Source: JBOGGN01 sp050744165
GTDB lineage: Bacteria; Actinomycetota; Acidimicrobiia; Acidimicrobiales; Palsa-688
Direction: 5' to 3'
DNA length: 17,316 bases
Assembly (NCBI GenBank): GCA_050744165.1
Contig: JBOGGN010000072.1
Span: forward strand, 1-17,316
The notes beneath the pieces were generated by a model. That model saw only the letters and a program-made list of their open reading frames with translations. It was not told the DNA's origin and made no database searches. A program made the translations under genes and the position numbers. Shown in pieces: positions 7,411 through 13,169 of the stretch. How positions within the stretch are numbered: the stretch's first letter is position 1; the number at the start of each line of letters is the position of its first letter.

Positions 7411-7977
7411 TCAGACGGGCCGGATGCCCAGCCGATCTTCGACCAAGAGTTGGCCACCCTCGGCCCCAAATCGCACAGGGAGGCAGCCAAGCCCGATCCA
7501 GCCCGGCGCAGAGTCGTCCTCAACCAATCGCTCCCCATCCCGGGTCCAGTGGCGGACCGCCTTGGTGTCACGATCGACCACCAAGACCTCCTCGACGCCC
7601 ACTCGTTCGAAGAAGGGGAGCTTGCCGAGAGTTTCGTCTCCGGTCGAGCGGATCTCGACGACCAGGGTGGCCGCCCCTTCGACCCCGCGGGCGCTGCGCC
7701 GTGACTCGCCAAAGACGACCAGGTCGGGCACCCTGTAGTCGGAGGGGTCTTCGGCGTCTGGATCGAACAAGCCGGTTTCGTATCGCAGCGACAGGCCGGC
7801 ATCCTCGGCTAGGGGAGCAAGCAAGAGGACCAGCCGGAGGCCGATGCGCTGATGCTCCTCGCTCGGCGGGGGAACCATGTGAAGCTCACCGGCCCACATC
7901 TCGTCGAAGCGGTCGACGCCCAAGCGCCGTCGATCCGCAAGGATCGATTCCGGCACTTCGAGCAGCACGCCCCGCAT
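7411..7977 (-). CDS. Uma2 family putative restriction endonuclease-like protein
   Basis: The 188-residue product matches the Uma2 (DUF820) family of the PD-(D/E)XK nuclease superfamily, common as scattered, often duplicated genes in cyanobacteria and actinobacteria; their cellular role is unresolved. Visible motifs are ELHMVPPPSEEHQRI near 31-45, YRVPDLVVFGE (D85), ATLVVEIRSTGDETLGK (E108, with Lys119) and FFERVGVEEVLVVD (122-135). These give the D...E-X-I...K arrangement of the nuclease site. The start is ATG at 7975-7977. It is separated by 96 bp from the small membrane gene upstream and by 87 bp from alaS, so it looks like an independent insertion into the housekeeping run. A TAAAAT box 11-16 bases before the ATG could be its -10. 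Confidence 0.85.
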   Translation of the reverse strand: MRGVLLEVPESILADRRRLGVDRFDEMWAGELHMVPPPSEEHQRIGLRLVLLLAPLAEDAGLSLRYETGLFDPDAEDPSDYRVPDLVVFGESRRSARGVEGAATLVVEIRSTGDETLGKLPFFERVGVEEVLVVDRDTKAVRHWTRDGERLVEDDSAPGWIGLGCLPVRFGAEGGQLLVEDRLGIRPV

Positions 7978-7986
7978 GGCGATTGC

Positions 7987-7992
7987 ATTTTA
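7987..7992 (-). promoter_or_regulatory. possible -10 box for the Uma2 gene
   Basis: TAAAAT on the minus strand stands out in very GC-rich DNA and lies 10-15 bases before the ATG, which would give a very short leader. No convincing -35 hexamer is seen 16-18 bases further upstream, so this is weak. Confidence 0.3.
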
Positions 7993-8073
7993 GGGGCATC
8001 GGGGTTGGCATTGTTGGCCGAGGAAGAATTGGCAGACGCTCCCGGCTGAGCCGAGGAGTTTGGCGAGAGGCGC

Positions 8074-8316
8074 TCAACCCCGACGGATCTCCATTCGCGA
8101 CCGCAGGGCGCTCTCCTGGTCGTGCATTGCCCGGCGACCGTCGGCCAGGGCGGCTCGGAGGTCGTTGCCGGCGCGGCGGGTCTTGGCCGCCAGGTTGGCG
8201 CGCACCTGCTCGGGCAGAAGTTGCTCAACGCGCTGCTTCACCGTGCGAGTAATCCACCATGAGGATCCGAAGCCCAGCGTGACCCCGATTCCGAGCCAGA
8301 ACAGCCGCTTGAACAC
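8074..8316 (-). CDS. small YtxH-like membrane protein, hypothetical
   Basis: An 80-residue protein with one N-terminal membrane segment (about residues 5-23, LFWLGIGVTLGFGSSWWIT) followed by a charged helix rich in Arg, Gln, Glu and Ala (KQRVEQLLPEQVRANLAAK). This shape recalls the YtxH/DUF948-associated small membrane proteins found in many Gram-positive bacteria, but there is no diagnostic motif. The start is GTG at 8316, three bases after the stop of the upstream DUF948-like gene, so the two are very likely one operon and may act together at the membrane. Function unknown. Confidence 0.72.
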   Translation of the reverse strand: MFKRLFWLGIGVTLGFGSSWWITRTVKQRVEQLLPEQVRANLAAKTRRAGNDLRAALADGRRAMHDQESALRSRMEIRRG

Positions 8317-8319
8317 CGC

Positions 8320-8709
8320 TCAGCCCTCCCGTGTCGCTCGCCGGAGCCGGCGGGCCGCGGTACGGGTCCCGGTTCCGAAGGCCATCACCTTCACCACAGG
8401 GTTGGCCAGCGTCTCGTACACCTGGCGGGAGGCAGTGTCGACCCGCGTGGAGATCGACTCGGCAGCACCGAGCAGGCGATCGGCACGCTCCAGCTGGCCG
8501 CTTGCGAGGCCGAGGGCGTCGCGCATGTCCGTCAGCAGGTCGAGGCTCTCCCGTCGAAGATCGTCGGCCCCGGTGCGCATCACCCGCATCGTTCGCACCA
8601 GCGACCACACCACCGCCAAGAGGCCCATGACCACGACCGTCGACACGATGGTGACGAGGATGGCCACCGTCGGGTCGGAAGTCGCGGCGACCAGCTCGAC
8701 TCCCCACAT
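8320..8709 (-). CDS. DUF948-like small membrane protein, hypothetical
   Basis: A 129-residue protein. Residues about 14-40 form one membrane segment (VAILVTIVSTVVVMGLLAVVW). The rest is predicted amphipathic helix with heptad-like spacing (DDLRRESLDLLTDMRDALGL), then a Thr/Arg-rich basic end (TRTAARRLRRATREG). The layout fits DUF948, a family of membrane-anchored coiled-coil proteins of unknown role. The start is ATG at 8707-8709, 57 bp after the rarA stop. It sits directly before the YtxH-like gene, a pairing I have come to expect near rarA and alaS in related actinobacteria (inference). Confidence 0.72.
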   Translation of the reverse strand: MWGVELVAATSDPTVAILVTIVSTVVVMGLLAVVWSLVRTMRVMRTGADDLRRESLDLLTDMRDALGLASGQLERADRLLGAAESISTRVDTASRQVYETLANPVVKVMAFGTGTRTAARRLRRATREG

Positions 8710-8766
8710 TCCGACGTGAGCATAGTGGGGCGGGGTCTTTTCCCAGCGCCACTGCTCGCCGCGCTG

Positions 8767-10083
8767 CTAGCCGTCCTTCAGCCGGCGGAGTCGCTCGGCG
8801 ATCTCGGCCTCCTCTCCGTGGGAGGTGGGTCGGTAGTACGTCCGGCCCTCAAGGTGGTCGGGCCGGTACTGCTGGGCCACCCACCCGGACGGGTCGTCGT
8901 GGGGATACTGGTAGCCCGTGCCGTGGCCGATGCGACGGGCCTGGCGGTAACTGGCGTCGCGCAGATGGGCCGGAACCTGCCCGGTCGGCTGGTCGGCCAC
9001 GTCGGCGGCGGCCGCCCCGAAGGCGGCCTTGACGGTGTTGGACTTGGGCGCGGTCGCCAGGTGGATGACGGCCTGGGCGAGACTCAGCTGCGCCTCGGGG
9101 AGGCCCACGAACTCCACTGCCCGGGCCGAGGCGTCGGCGACGACCAAGGCCAGGGGGTCGGCCATGCCGATGTCCTCGCTGGCCAGGATCACCAGCCGGC
9201 GGGCGATGAACCGGGCGTCCTCGCCCGCGGCCAGCATCCGGGCCAGCCAGTACAAGCCGGCGTCGACATCGGAGCCCCGGATGCTCTTGATGAAGGCGCT
9301 GATGATGTCGTAGTGGTCGTCCTCCTCGTAGCGCAGCGCCCGGGCGCTGCGGGCCGCCTCCACGTCGGCGACGGTCACCACGGCGTCCCCGTCGCCGCTT
9401 CGGTGGCGCTCCGCGGCGAGGGCCAGCGCCACCTCGAGGCTGACCAGCGCCGCCCGGGCGTCGCCGTCGACCAGGTTGACCAAGAGGGCGACGGCCTCGG
9501 GCACAGCGGCGGCCCGCTCGGCCACCAAAGCCCGGCCGATGATGGTGCGTAGCGCTTCGTCGGACAGCGGTTCCAGCCGGAACAGGGTCGACCGGCTCAA
9601 CAGCGGGGCGTTGACCTCGAAGAAGGGGTTCTCGGTGGTGGCCCCGATGAGGGTGAGGGTGCCGTCCTCGACCGCCGGCAGCAGGGCATCTTGCTGTGAC
9701 TTGTTGAAGCGATGGACCTCGTCCAGGAACAGGATGGTGCCGCTGCCCTGCTCGGCCAGTCGCTGGCGGGCGGCGGCGATAACCTCCCGCACGTCCTTGA
9801 CCCCGGCGGTGACCGCCGACATGGCGACGAACCGGCGCTCGGTAGCGCCCGCGATCAGCCGGGCCAAGGTGGTCTTGCCGGTCCCCGGCGGTCCCCACAG
9901 GATCACCGAGGACAGGCGGTCAGAGTCAATAAGGGCCCGCAACGGGCGGCCCCGGGCCAACAGTCGTTCCTGGCCCACGACCTCGTCCAGGGTCCGGGGC
10001 CGCATCCGGGCGGCCAGCGGCGCCTGGCGAGCCAGGCGCTCATTGAGCGCCGCCGTGAACAGGTCGCCACCGTCGCTCGGCAT
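8767..10083 (-). CDS. rarA: replication-associated recombination protein A (RarA/MgsA), AAA+ ATPase
   Basis: RarA is a clamp-loader-like AAA+ ATPase acting at stalled replication forks together with single-strand-binding protein. I place the start at ATG 10083 (MPSDGGDLFTAALNERLARQ), giving 438 residues, the usual family length. The same frame stays open upstream to 10380, but that extension would run antisense into the antitoxin gene and has no family character. Motifs are RPRTLDEVVGQ, Walker A GPPGTGKTT, Walker B ILFLDEVHRFNK, sensor 1 LIGATTENP and SRSTLFRLEPL. The C-terminal tetramerisation region contains FIKSIRGSDVDAGLYWLARM, RRLVILASEDIGMADP and HGTGYQYPHD. The stop is followed after 57 bp by the DUF948-like gene on the same strand. 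Confidence 0.96.
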   Translation of the reverse strand: MPSDGGDLFTAALNERLARQAPLAARMRPRTLDEVVGQERLLARGRPLRALIDSDRLSSVILWGPPGTGKTTLARLIAGATERRFVAMSAVTAGVKDVREVIAAARQRLAEQGSGTILFLDEVHRFNKSQQDALLPAVEDGTLTLIGATTENPFFEVNAPLLSRSTLFRLEPLSDEALRTIIGRALVAERAAAVPEAVALLVNLVDGDARAALVSLEVALALAAERHRSGDGDAVVTVADVEAARSARALRYEEDDHYDIISAFIKSIRGSDVDAGLYWLARMLAAGEDARFIARRLVILASEDIGMADPLALVVADASARAVEFVGLPEAQLSLAQAVIHLATAPKSNTVKAAFGAAAADVADQPTGQVPAHLRDASYRQARRIGHGTGYQYPHDDPSGWVAQQYRPDHLEGRTYYRPTSHGEEAEIAERLRRLKDG

Positions 10084-10105
10084 CGCGCTGCAGGCTAGGG
10101 ACTTT

Positions 10106-10119
10106 GACCCGGCAGGGTC
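10106..10119. other. short inverted repeat upstream of rarA
   Basis: GACCC-GGCA-GGGTC lies 22-36 bases before the rarA start, in the 238-bp gap between rarA and the divergent yefM. It may be a small operator or leader hairpin; five-base arms are weak evidence. Confidence 0.2.
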
Positions 10120-10281
10120 TTTGTCGGGGTAGACGACGCTGAACGACCCCGTGCTCGCACCCGCGAAGTCGACAGCGGTGACTCCGTCCGCGTCGGCATC
10201 ACCGATGCGACCGAGTTGGAGGCGGGCCATCTGGGACCGCGCCACCGTCGGCGGTCCCAGGAGGCCCCTTCGCCACTGCGT

Positions 10282-10301
10282 TGGTACCATAAGCTGTACC
10301 A
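10282..10301 (+). promoter_or_regulatory. candidate YefM(-YoeB) operator
   Basis: TGGTACCA (centre 10285.5) and TGTACC (centre 10297.5) are two GTAC-core boxes 12 bp apart centre to centre, and together they form an inverted repeat TGGTAC-N8-GTACCA. YefM family repressors are known to bind paired TGTACA-like palindromes with 12-bp centre spacing just before their own operon. Position (21 bp before the yefM start codon) and geometry both fit autoregulation. The boxes likely overlap the promoter; CATAAG/TAAGCT could be the -10, but no clear -35 is visible. Confidence 0.65.
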
Positions 10302-10311
10302 GTTGATCCCT

Positions 10312-10316
10312 GGAGG
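10312..10316 (+). promoter_or_regulatory. ribosome-binding site of yefM
   Basis: GGAGG lies five bases before the GTG at 10322. It is among the clearest Shine-Dalgarno sequences in the window and supports the GTG start. Confidence 0.8.
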
Positions 10317-10321
10317 TCACC

Positions 10322-10564
10322 GTGGCCATCACCGCCAGCGAGGCTCGCAAGAACCTCTTTCCGCTCATCAAAAAGGTCAACGACGACCGTCAGCCGATTG
10401 GAATCACCTCGAAACACGGCGACGCAGTCCTGCTGTCGCGAGCCGACTACGACGCCCTCAGCGAGACGGCGTGGCTGCTCCGGGTGCCCGCCAACGCCCG
10501 ACGGATTCTCGAAAGCCTGGCCCAGGCCCAAGCGGGTCAGCGCGAGTTCCACGACTTGGGCTGA
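10322..10564 (+). CDS. yefM: YefM-type antitoxin (Phd/YefM family)
   Basis: An 80-residue DNA-binding antitoxin that should neutralise the downstream YoeB toxin and repress the operon. The N-terminal MAITASEARKNLFPLIKKV matches the Phd/YefM DNA-binding fold, GITSKHGDAVLLSRADYDAL the middle strands, and ETAWLLRVPANARRILESL the toxin-binding helix, close to E. coli YefM's ETAYLLRSPANARRL. It starts with GTG behind a strong GGAGG. The stop shares one base with the toxin ATG (TGATG), so translation is probably coupled. The plus strand orientation opposes all neighbours, consistent with an acquired module. Confidence 0.95.
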   Translation: MAITASEARKNLFPLIKKVNDDRQPIGITSKHGDAVLLSRADYDALSETAWLLRVPANARRILESLAQAQAGQREFHDLG

Positions 10565-10824
10565 TGCGCCTGTGCTTCACCGCTCACGGCTGGGATGACT
10601 ACCGGTACTGGCAGATCACCGACCAGGCGACGCTGAAGCGACTCAACCGACTCCTCGACGACGTGCTGCGTGATCCACGCAACGGGATCGGGAAGCCCGA
10701 ACCACTGCGACATGTCCTGGCCGGGTGTTGGTCTCGACGCATAGACGACGAGCACCGGTTGGTCTACCTCGTCGACGGAGATGACGTCGTCGTCCTACAA
10801 GCCCGCTACCACTACGGACCGTGA
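10564..10824 (+). CDS. yoeB: YoeB-type mRNA interferase toxin (RelE/ParE superfamily)
   Basis: An 86-residue ribosome-dependent endoribonuclease; YoeB binds the 70S A site and cuts mRNA, arresting translation until antitoxin returns. The sequence keeps the E. coli hallmarks at the same numbering: WDDYRYWQ near 10-17, GKPEPL (E46), WSRRI (56-60), EHRLVY (R65) and the C-terminal RYHY (H83, Y84). All catalytic positions are present, so the toxin is probably functional. It overlaps yefM by one base. Past its stop, a 324-bp gene-free gap separates it from the convergent response-regulator gene. Confidence 0.96.
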   Translation: MRLCFTAHGWDDYRYWQITDQATLKRLNRLLDDVLRDPRNGIGKPEPLRHVLAGCWSRRIDDEHRLVYLVDGDDVVVLQARYHYGP

Positions 10825-10969
10825 AGCGTGGCCGCTGATCCGGCCCACGCGACGAGGTCCTGACAGGGTTCCGCTGTCCTTGAGGTATCGCAGGAGTTGC
10901 CCCCCATCCGGCGTCGTGGATGGACCGGTTGAGGCCGGCCTGGCTAGCGCGGAACTAACGTAACACCGT

Positions 10970-11011
10970 TAACACAAATGCAGGGCGTTCCCACGCCCTG
11001 CACTTGTGTTA
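10970..11011. terminator. strong hairpin, candidate bidirectional terminator
   Basis: Arms 10970-10988 and 10993-11011 are 19 bases each with a single mismatch (A10978 against C11003) around a 4-base loop TCCC. It lies between convergent genes, 145 bases after the yoeB stop and 138 after the response-regulator stop, the place for a shared terminator. Neither side has a T-run, so it would be an L-shaped terminator of the kind reported in actinobacteria, or something other than a terminator. Confidence 0.55.
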
Positions 11012-11057
11012 GGCCCGTTAAGTTATGGCCCGTTGGCCTCGAAGACGGTGCACTCGG

Positions 11058-11073
11058 GCCAGCCTTGGCTGGC
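11058..11073 (-). terminator. small hairpin downstream of response regulator
   Basis: GCCAGC and GCTGGC arms (seven pairs if the loop closes to two bases) lie about 75 bases past the response-regulator stop on the minus strand. No U-run follows. It may help end the amt-kinase-regulator transcript, or be chance. Confidence 0.3.
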
Positions 11074-11148
11074 GGTGTGTCCCATGTGGGAGGTAATAAA
11101 CGATTTCCGTCGAGTCATGATCTCGGACGTTGCGTCGTTCCGGTCGAG

Positions 11149-11856
11149 CTAAGGCGGTGCCTCCCTGGCGATCAGCCGGTAGCCGACGCCAGGTTCGGTG
11201 ACGAGGCGGGGCGACGCCGGGTCGTCGTGGAGCTTGCGACGCAGCTGGTTGGCATAGGTTCTGAGGTACTCGGTGCGCTCCACCGACTCGGGCCCCCACA
11301 CCTGGCGCAGGAGGTGCCGGTGGGTCAGCACCCGGCCCTGGTGGCGCGCCAATAGAGCGAGGAACTCGAACTCTTTCGGGGTCAGGTCCACCGGCCGGCC
11401 GGCGACGCTCACCTTGTGGTCGGCGGTATCCACGACCACATCGCCGACGGTCAGAAGGTCCTCGTCGACGAAGGGGCTCATCTCCCGACGACGGCGCACC
11501 GCCACCCGCAGTCGAGCCAGCAGCTCAGGCATGGAAAAGGGCTTGGTGACGTAGTCGTCGGCTCCCTCGTCCAAGGCCGTCACCTTGCGGTCCTCGGCTC
11601 CGTTGGCCGTCACCACGATGATCGGTGCTTTGGACCACTGCCGCATCCGTTTGCACACCTCGACGCCGTCGATGTCGGGCAGGCCGAGGTCGAGCAGCAC
11701 CACCGCCGGGTCCTCGGCGGCGCTCTGGTCGAGGGCTTCCTGACCGGTCCGGGCCAGCCGGACTCGGTAGCCCCGGGCTTGGAGGCTGGCCGACAGTATG
11801 CGGGCCATCGACCGCTCGTCCTCCACCACCAGCACCAGGTCCCCGTTGCTGTCCAT
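11149..11856 (-). CDS. OmpR/KdpE-like two-component response regulator
   Basis: A 235-residue transcription factor. The receiver domain (about 5-120) has the acidic pair E12-D13, the phosphorylation site D56 in VVLLDLGLPDIDG, T83 in VVTANG and K105 in YVTKPF. The C-terminal winged helix (about 130-232) has VDLTPKEFEFLALLARHQGR, HRHLLRQVWG and YLRTYANQLRRKL, the latter typical of the KdpE branch of OmpR regulators. I choose ATG at 11856, eight bases after the kinase stop, because an open frame further upstream lies inside the kinase gene. It should be phosphorylated by the adjoining kinase. Its targets are unknown; no kdpFABC genes are in the window. Confidence 0.93.
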   Translation of the reverse strand: MDSNGDLVLVVEDERSMARILSASLQARGYRVRLARTGQEALDQSAAEDPAVVLLDLGLPDIDGVEVCKRMRQWSKAPIIVVTANGAEDRKVTALDEGADDYVTKPFSMPELLARLRVAVRRRREMSPFVDEDLLTVGDVVVDTADHKVSVAGRPVDLTPKEFEFLALLARHQGRVLTHRHLLRQVWGPESVERTEYLRTYANQLRRKLHDDPASPRLVTEPGVGYRLIAREAPP

Positions 11857-11864
11857 GGTCGCGG

Positions 11865-13097
11865 CTAGCCGGTCCGTACCGGCAAGGTGAACCGCAGCCG
11901 GGCACCGCCGCCCGGTTGGCCGTTCGCCTCGATCATCCCGCCGTGAGCTTCCACGATCGCCCGGCACAGCGCCAGCCCAACCCCGCTCAAGGTGTTGGCC
12001 TGGCCGCCGTGGTGGGGCTCGAAAAGATGGTCGACCAGTCGGGGGTCGATGCCCGGGCCCTGGTCGCTCACCACCACCTCGACCTCACCGGGACCGTGGT
12101 CGTCTCCGATGAGGGGCGCTGCCGTCACGCCCACGATGCTGCCCGGGGGGGCGACGCGGGCCGCGTTTTCCAGCAGGTTGGACAGCACCTGGTCGATCTG
12201 GACGTAGTCGACGTCGACCAACGGAAGGCCTGCCGCCACCGAACACTCCAGCCGGACCCCGTCGAACAACCGGCCGAGCCGGCGGGCCACCTCTTCGATC
12301 AACTCCTCCAGGTCCACCGCCTGGCGCTCCGGTTGGAACGCTCCGGCTTCGATCCGGCTCAGGCTGAGGAGGTTGGCGACGATGCGGTCCAGCCGTTCCG
12401 CCTCGTCGCACACCAGGCCCAGCAGGTCCTGGCGGACGGCCTCGCCGTGTGCCGCCCCCGATCGCAGGTCCGAGGCGACGGCTCGAATGGAGGCGAGGGG
12501 TGTGCGCAGGTCGTGCGAGACCGACCGGAGGAGCGCCGCCCGCTGGATGTCGACCTGCTCCATGACAGCTAGGCGATCGGCCTCCCGGCGTAACACCTCT
12601 TGCTCGGCGACCAGGGCTTGGAAACGGGCATGCATGGCTTCAATCTCGGTGGCCCGCTGTTCGGCGTAGCGACGCCGGTCGTCTTCCAGGGCGACCAGCG
12701 TGCCCACGGCCATGGCCACCAGCGTGAACACGACCAGCGCCACGGCATCGTCAGACACGGCCACCCGCAGGCTGCCGACGGGGGGGATGAAGCCCAGGCT
12801 GAACCCTGCGGCTCCCGCCACGGCAGTGGCGACGGCCGCCAGCCGGCCCCCGAGTACCCCGGCGGCGACGACCGGGAGCACGAGCAGCAACGCGGGTATC
12901 GCCCTGCCGACGGAGGTGTTGAACGGGAGCAGGGCGACGGTGACGACCGCGACAGCCGCCACGCCAATGGCGAGGCCGACCAGCGCGTTGGGCTCCCGCC
13001 GGGACCGGCGGGGAGCACGACCGGCTGCCGCGGGCGACGCCGCGCCTCCACGCCCGACCGGCACCGCCGCAGCGGTGCCGGTCGCAGTCGTGGCCAT
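11865..13097 (-). CDS. DUF4118 (KdpD-like) membrane sensor histidine kinase lacking the KdpD N-terminal domain
   Basis: A 410-residue inner-membrane kinase. An Ala/Arg-rich cytoplasmic leader (1-36) is followed by about four membrane segments (about 37-135, DUF4118 style, the membrane domain of KdpD). Next come a linker helix, a HisKA domain with H195 in SVSHDLRTPLASIR, and an ATPase domain with the N box NLLENAARVAPPGS (307-320), G1 DQGPGI (345-350) and G2 GVGLAL (372-377). True KdpD proteins carry an N-terminal KdpD/universal-stress region of several hundred residues that is absent here, so the input signal probably differs from that of K+-sensing KdpD. It follows amt by 72 bp and precedes its regulator by eight. 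Confidence 0.92.
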   Translation of the reverse strand: MATTATGTAAAVPVGRGGAASPAAAGRAPRRSRREPNALVGLAIGVAAVAVVTVALLPFNTSVGRAIPALLLVLPVVAAGVLGGRLAAVATAVAGAAGFSLGFIPPVGSLRVAVSDDAVALVVFTLVAMAVGTLVALEDDRRRYAEQRATEIEAMHARFQALVAEQEVLRREADRLAVMEQVDIQRAALLRSVSHDLRTPLASIRAVASDLRSGAAHGEAVRQDLLGLVCDEAERLDRIVANLLSLSRIEAGAFQPERQAVDLEELIEEVARRLGRLFDGVRLECSVAAGLPLVDVDYVQIDQVLSNLLENAARVAPPGSIVGVTAAPLIGDDHGPGEVEVVVSDQGPGIDPRLVDHLFEPHHGGQANTLSGVGLALCRAIVEAHGGMIEANGQPGGGARLRFTLPVRTG

Positions 13098-13169
13098 GGC
13101 ACAGTTTGCTGCCCCTGGCTCGCCCGTGGCCCACGAATCCGACTCGCCGGGCGGAAGACCACGTCCGAC

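Larger units (their letters stand above)
10825..11148. other. 324-bp gene-free convergent gap with palindromes
   Basis: Lies between the stops of yoeB (plus strand) and the response regulator (minus strand). I see no ORF with family character. It holds a 19-bp-arm hairpin (10970-11011), flanking CCGTTAA copies at 10966-10972 and 11015-11021, an imperfect repeat of GTTA(T)GGCCCGTT at 11008-11019 and 11022-11034, and a smaller hairpin at 11058-11073. The stretch 11094-11107 is unusually AT-rich for this window. No tRNA or att site is recognisable. Confidence 0.6.

Noticed and set aside
6757..7704. 315-codon plus-strand frame spanning alaS and Uma2 genes
   Set aside because: Crosses two minus-strand genes with recognisable motifs; the translation has none.
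8716..9552. 278-codon plus-strand frame
   Set aside because: Antisense to rarA with its Walker and sensor motifs; shadow frame.
10968..11014. Integron attC-like site behind the toxin-antitoxin genes
   Set aside because: GTTAGGC at 11008-11014 fits the GTTRRRY box, but the opposite box (CGTTAAC) does not fit RYYYAAC, the stem has no extrahelical bases, and no second site or integrase is visible.
11149..13097. True KdpDE potassium-sensing pair
   Set aside because: The kinase lacks the N-terminal KdpD and universal-stress domains, and no kdpFABC genes are in the window; only the DUF4118 membrane region and the regulator type are KdpDE-like.
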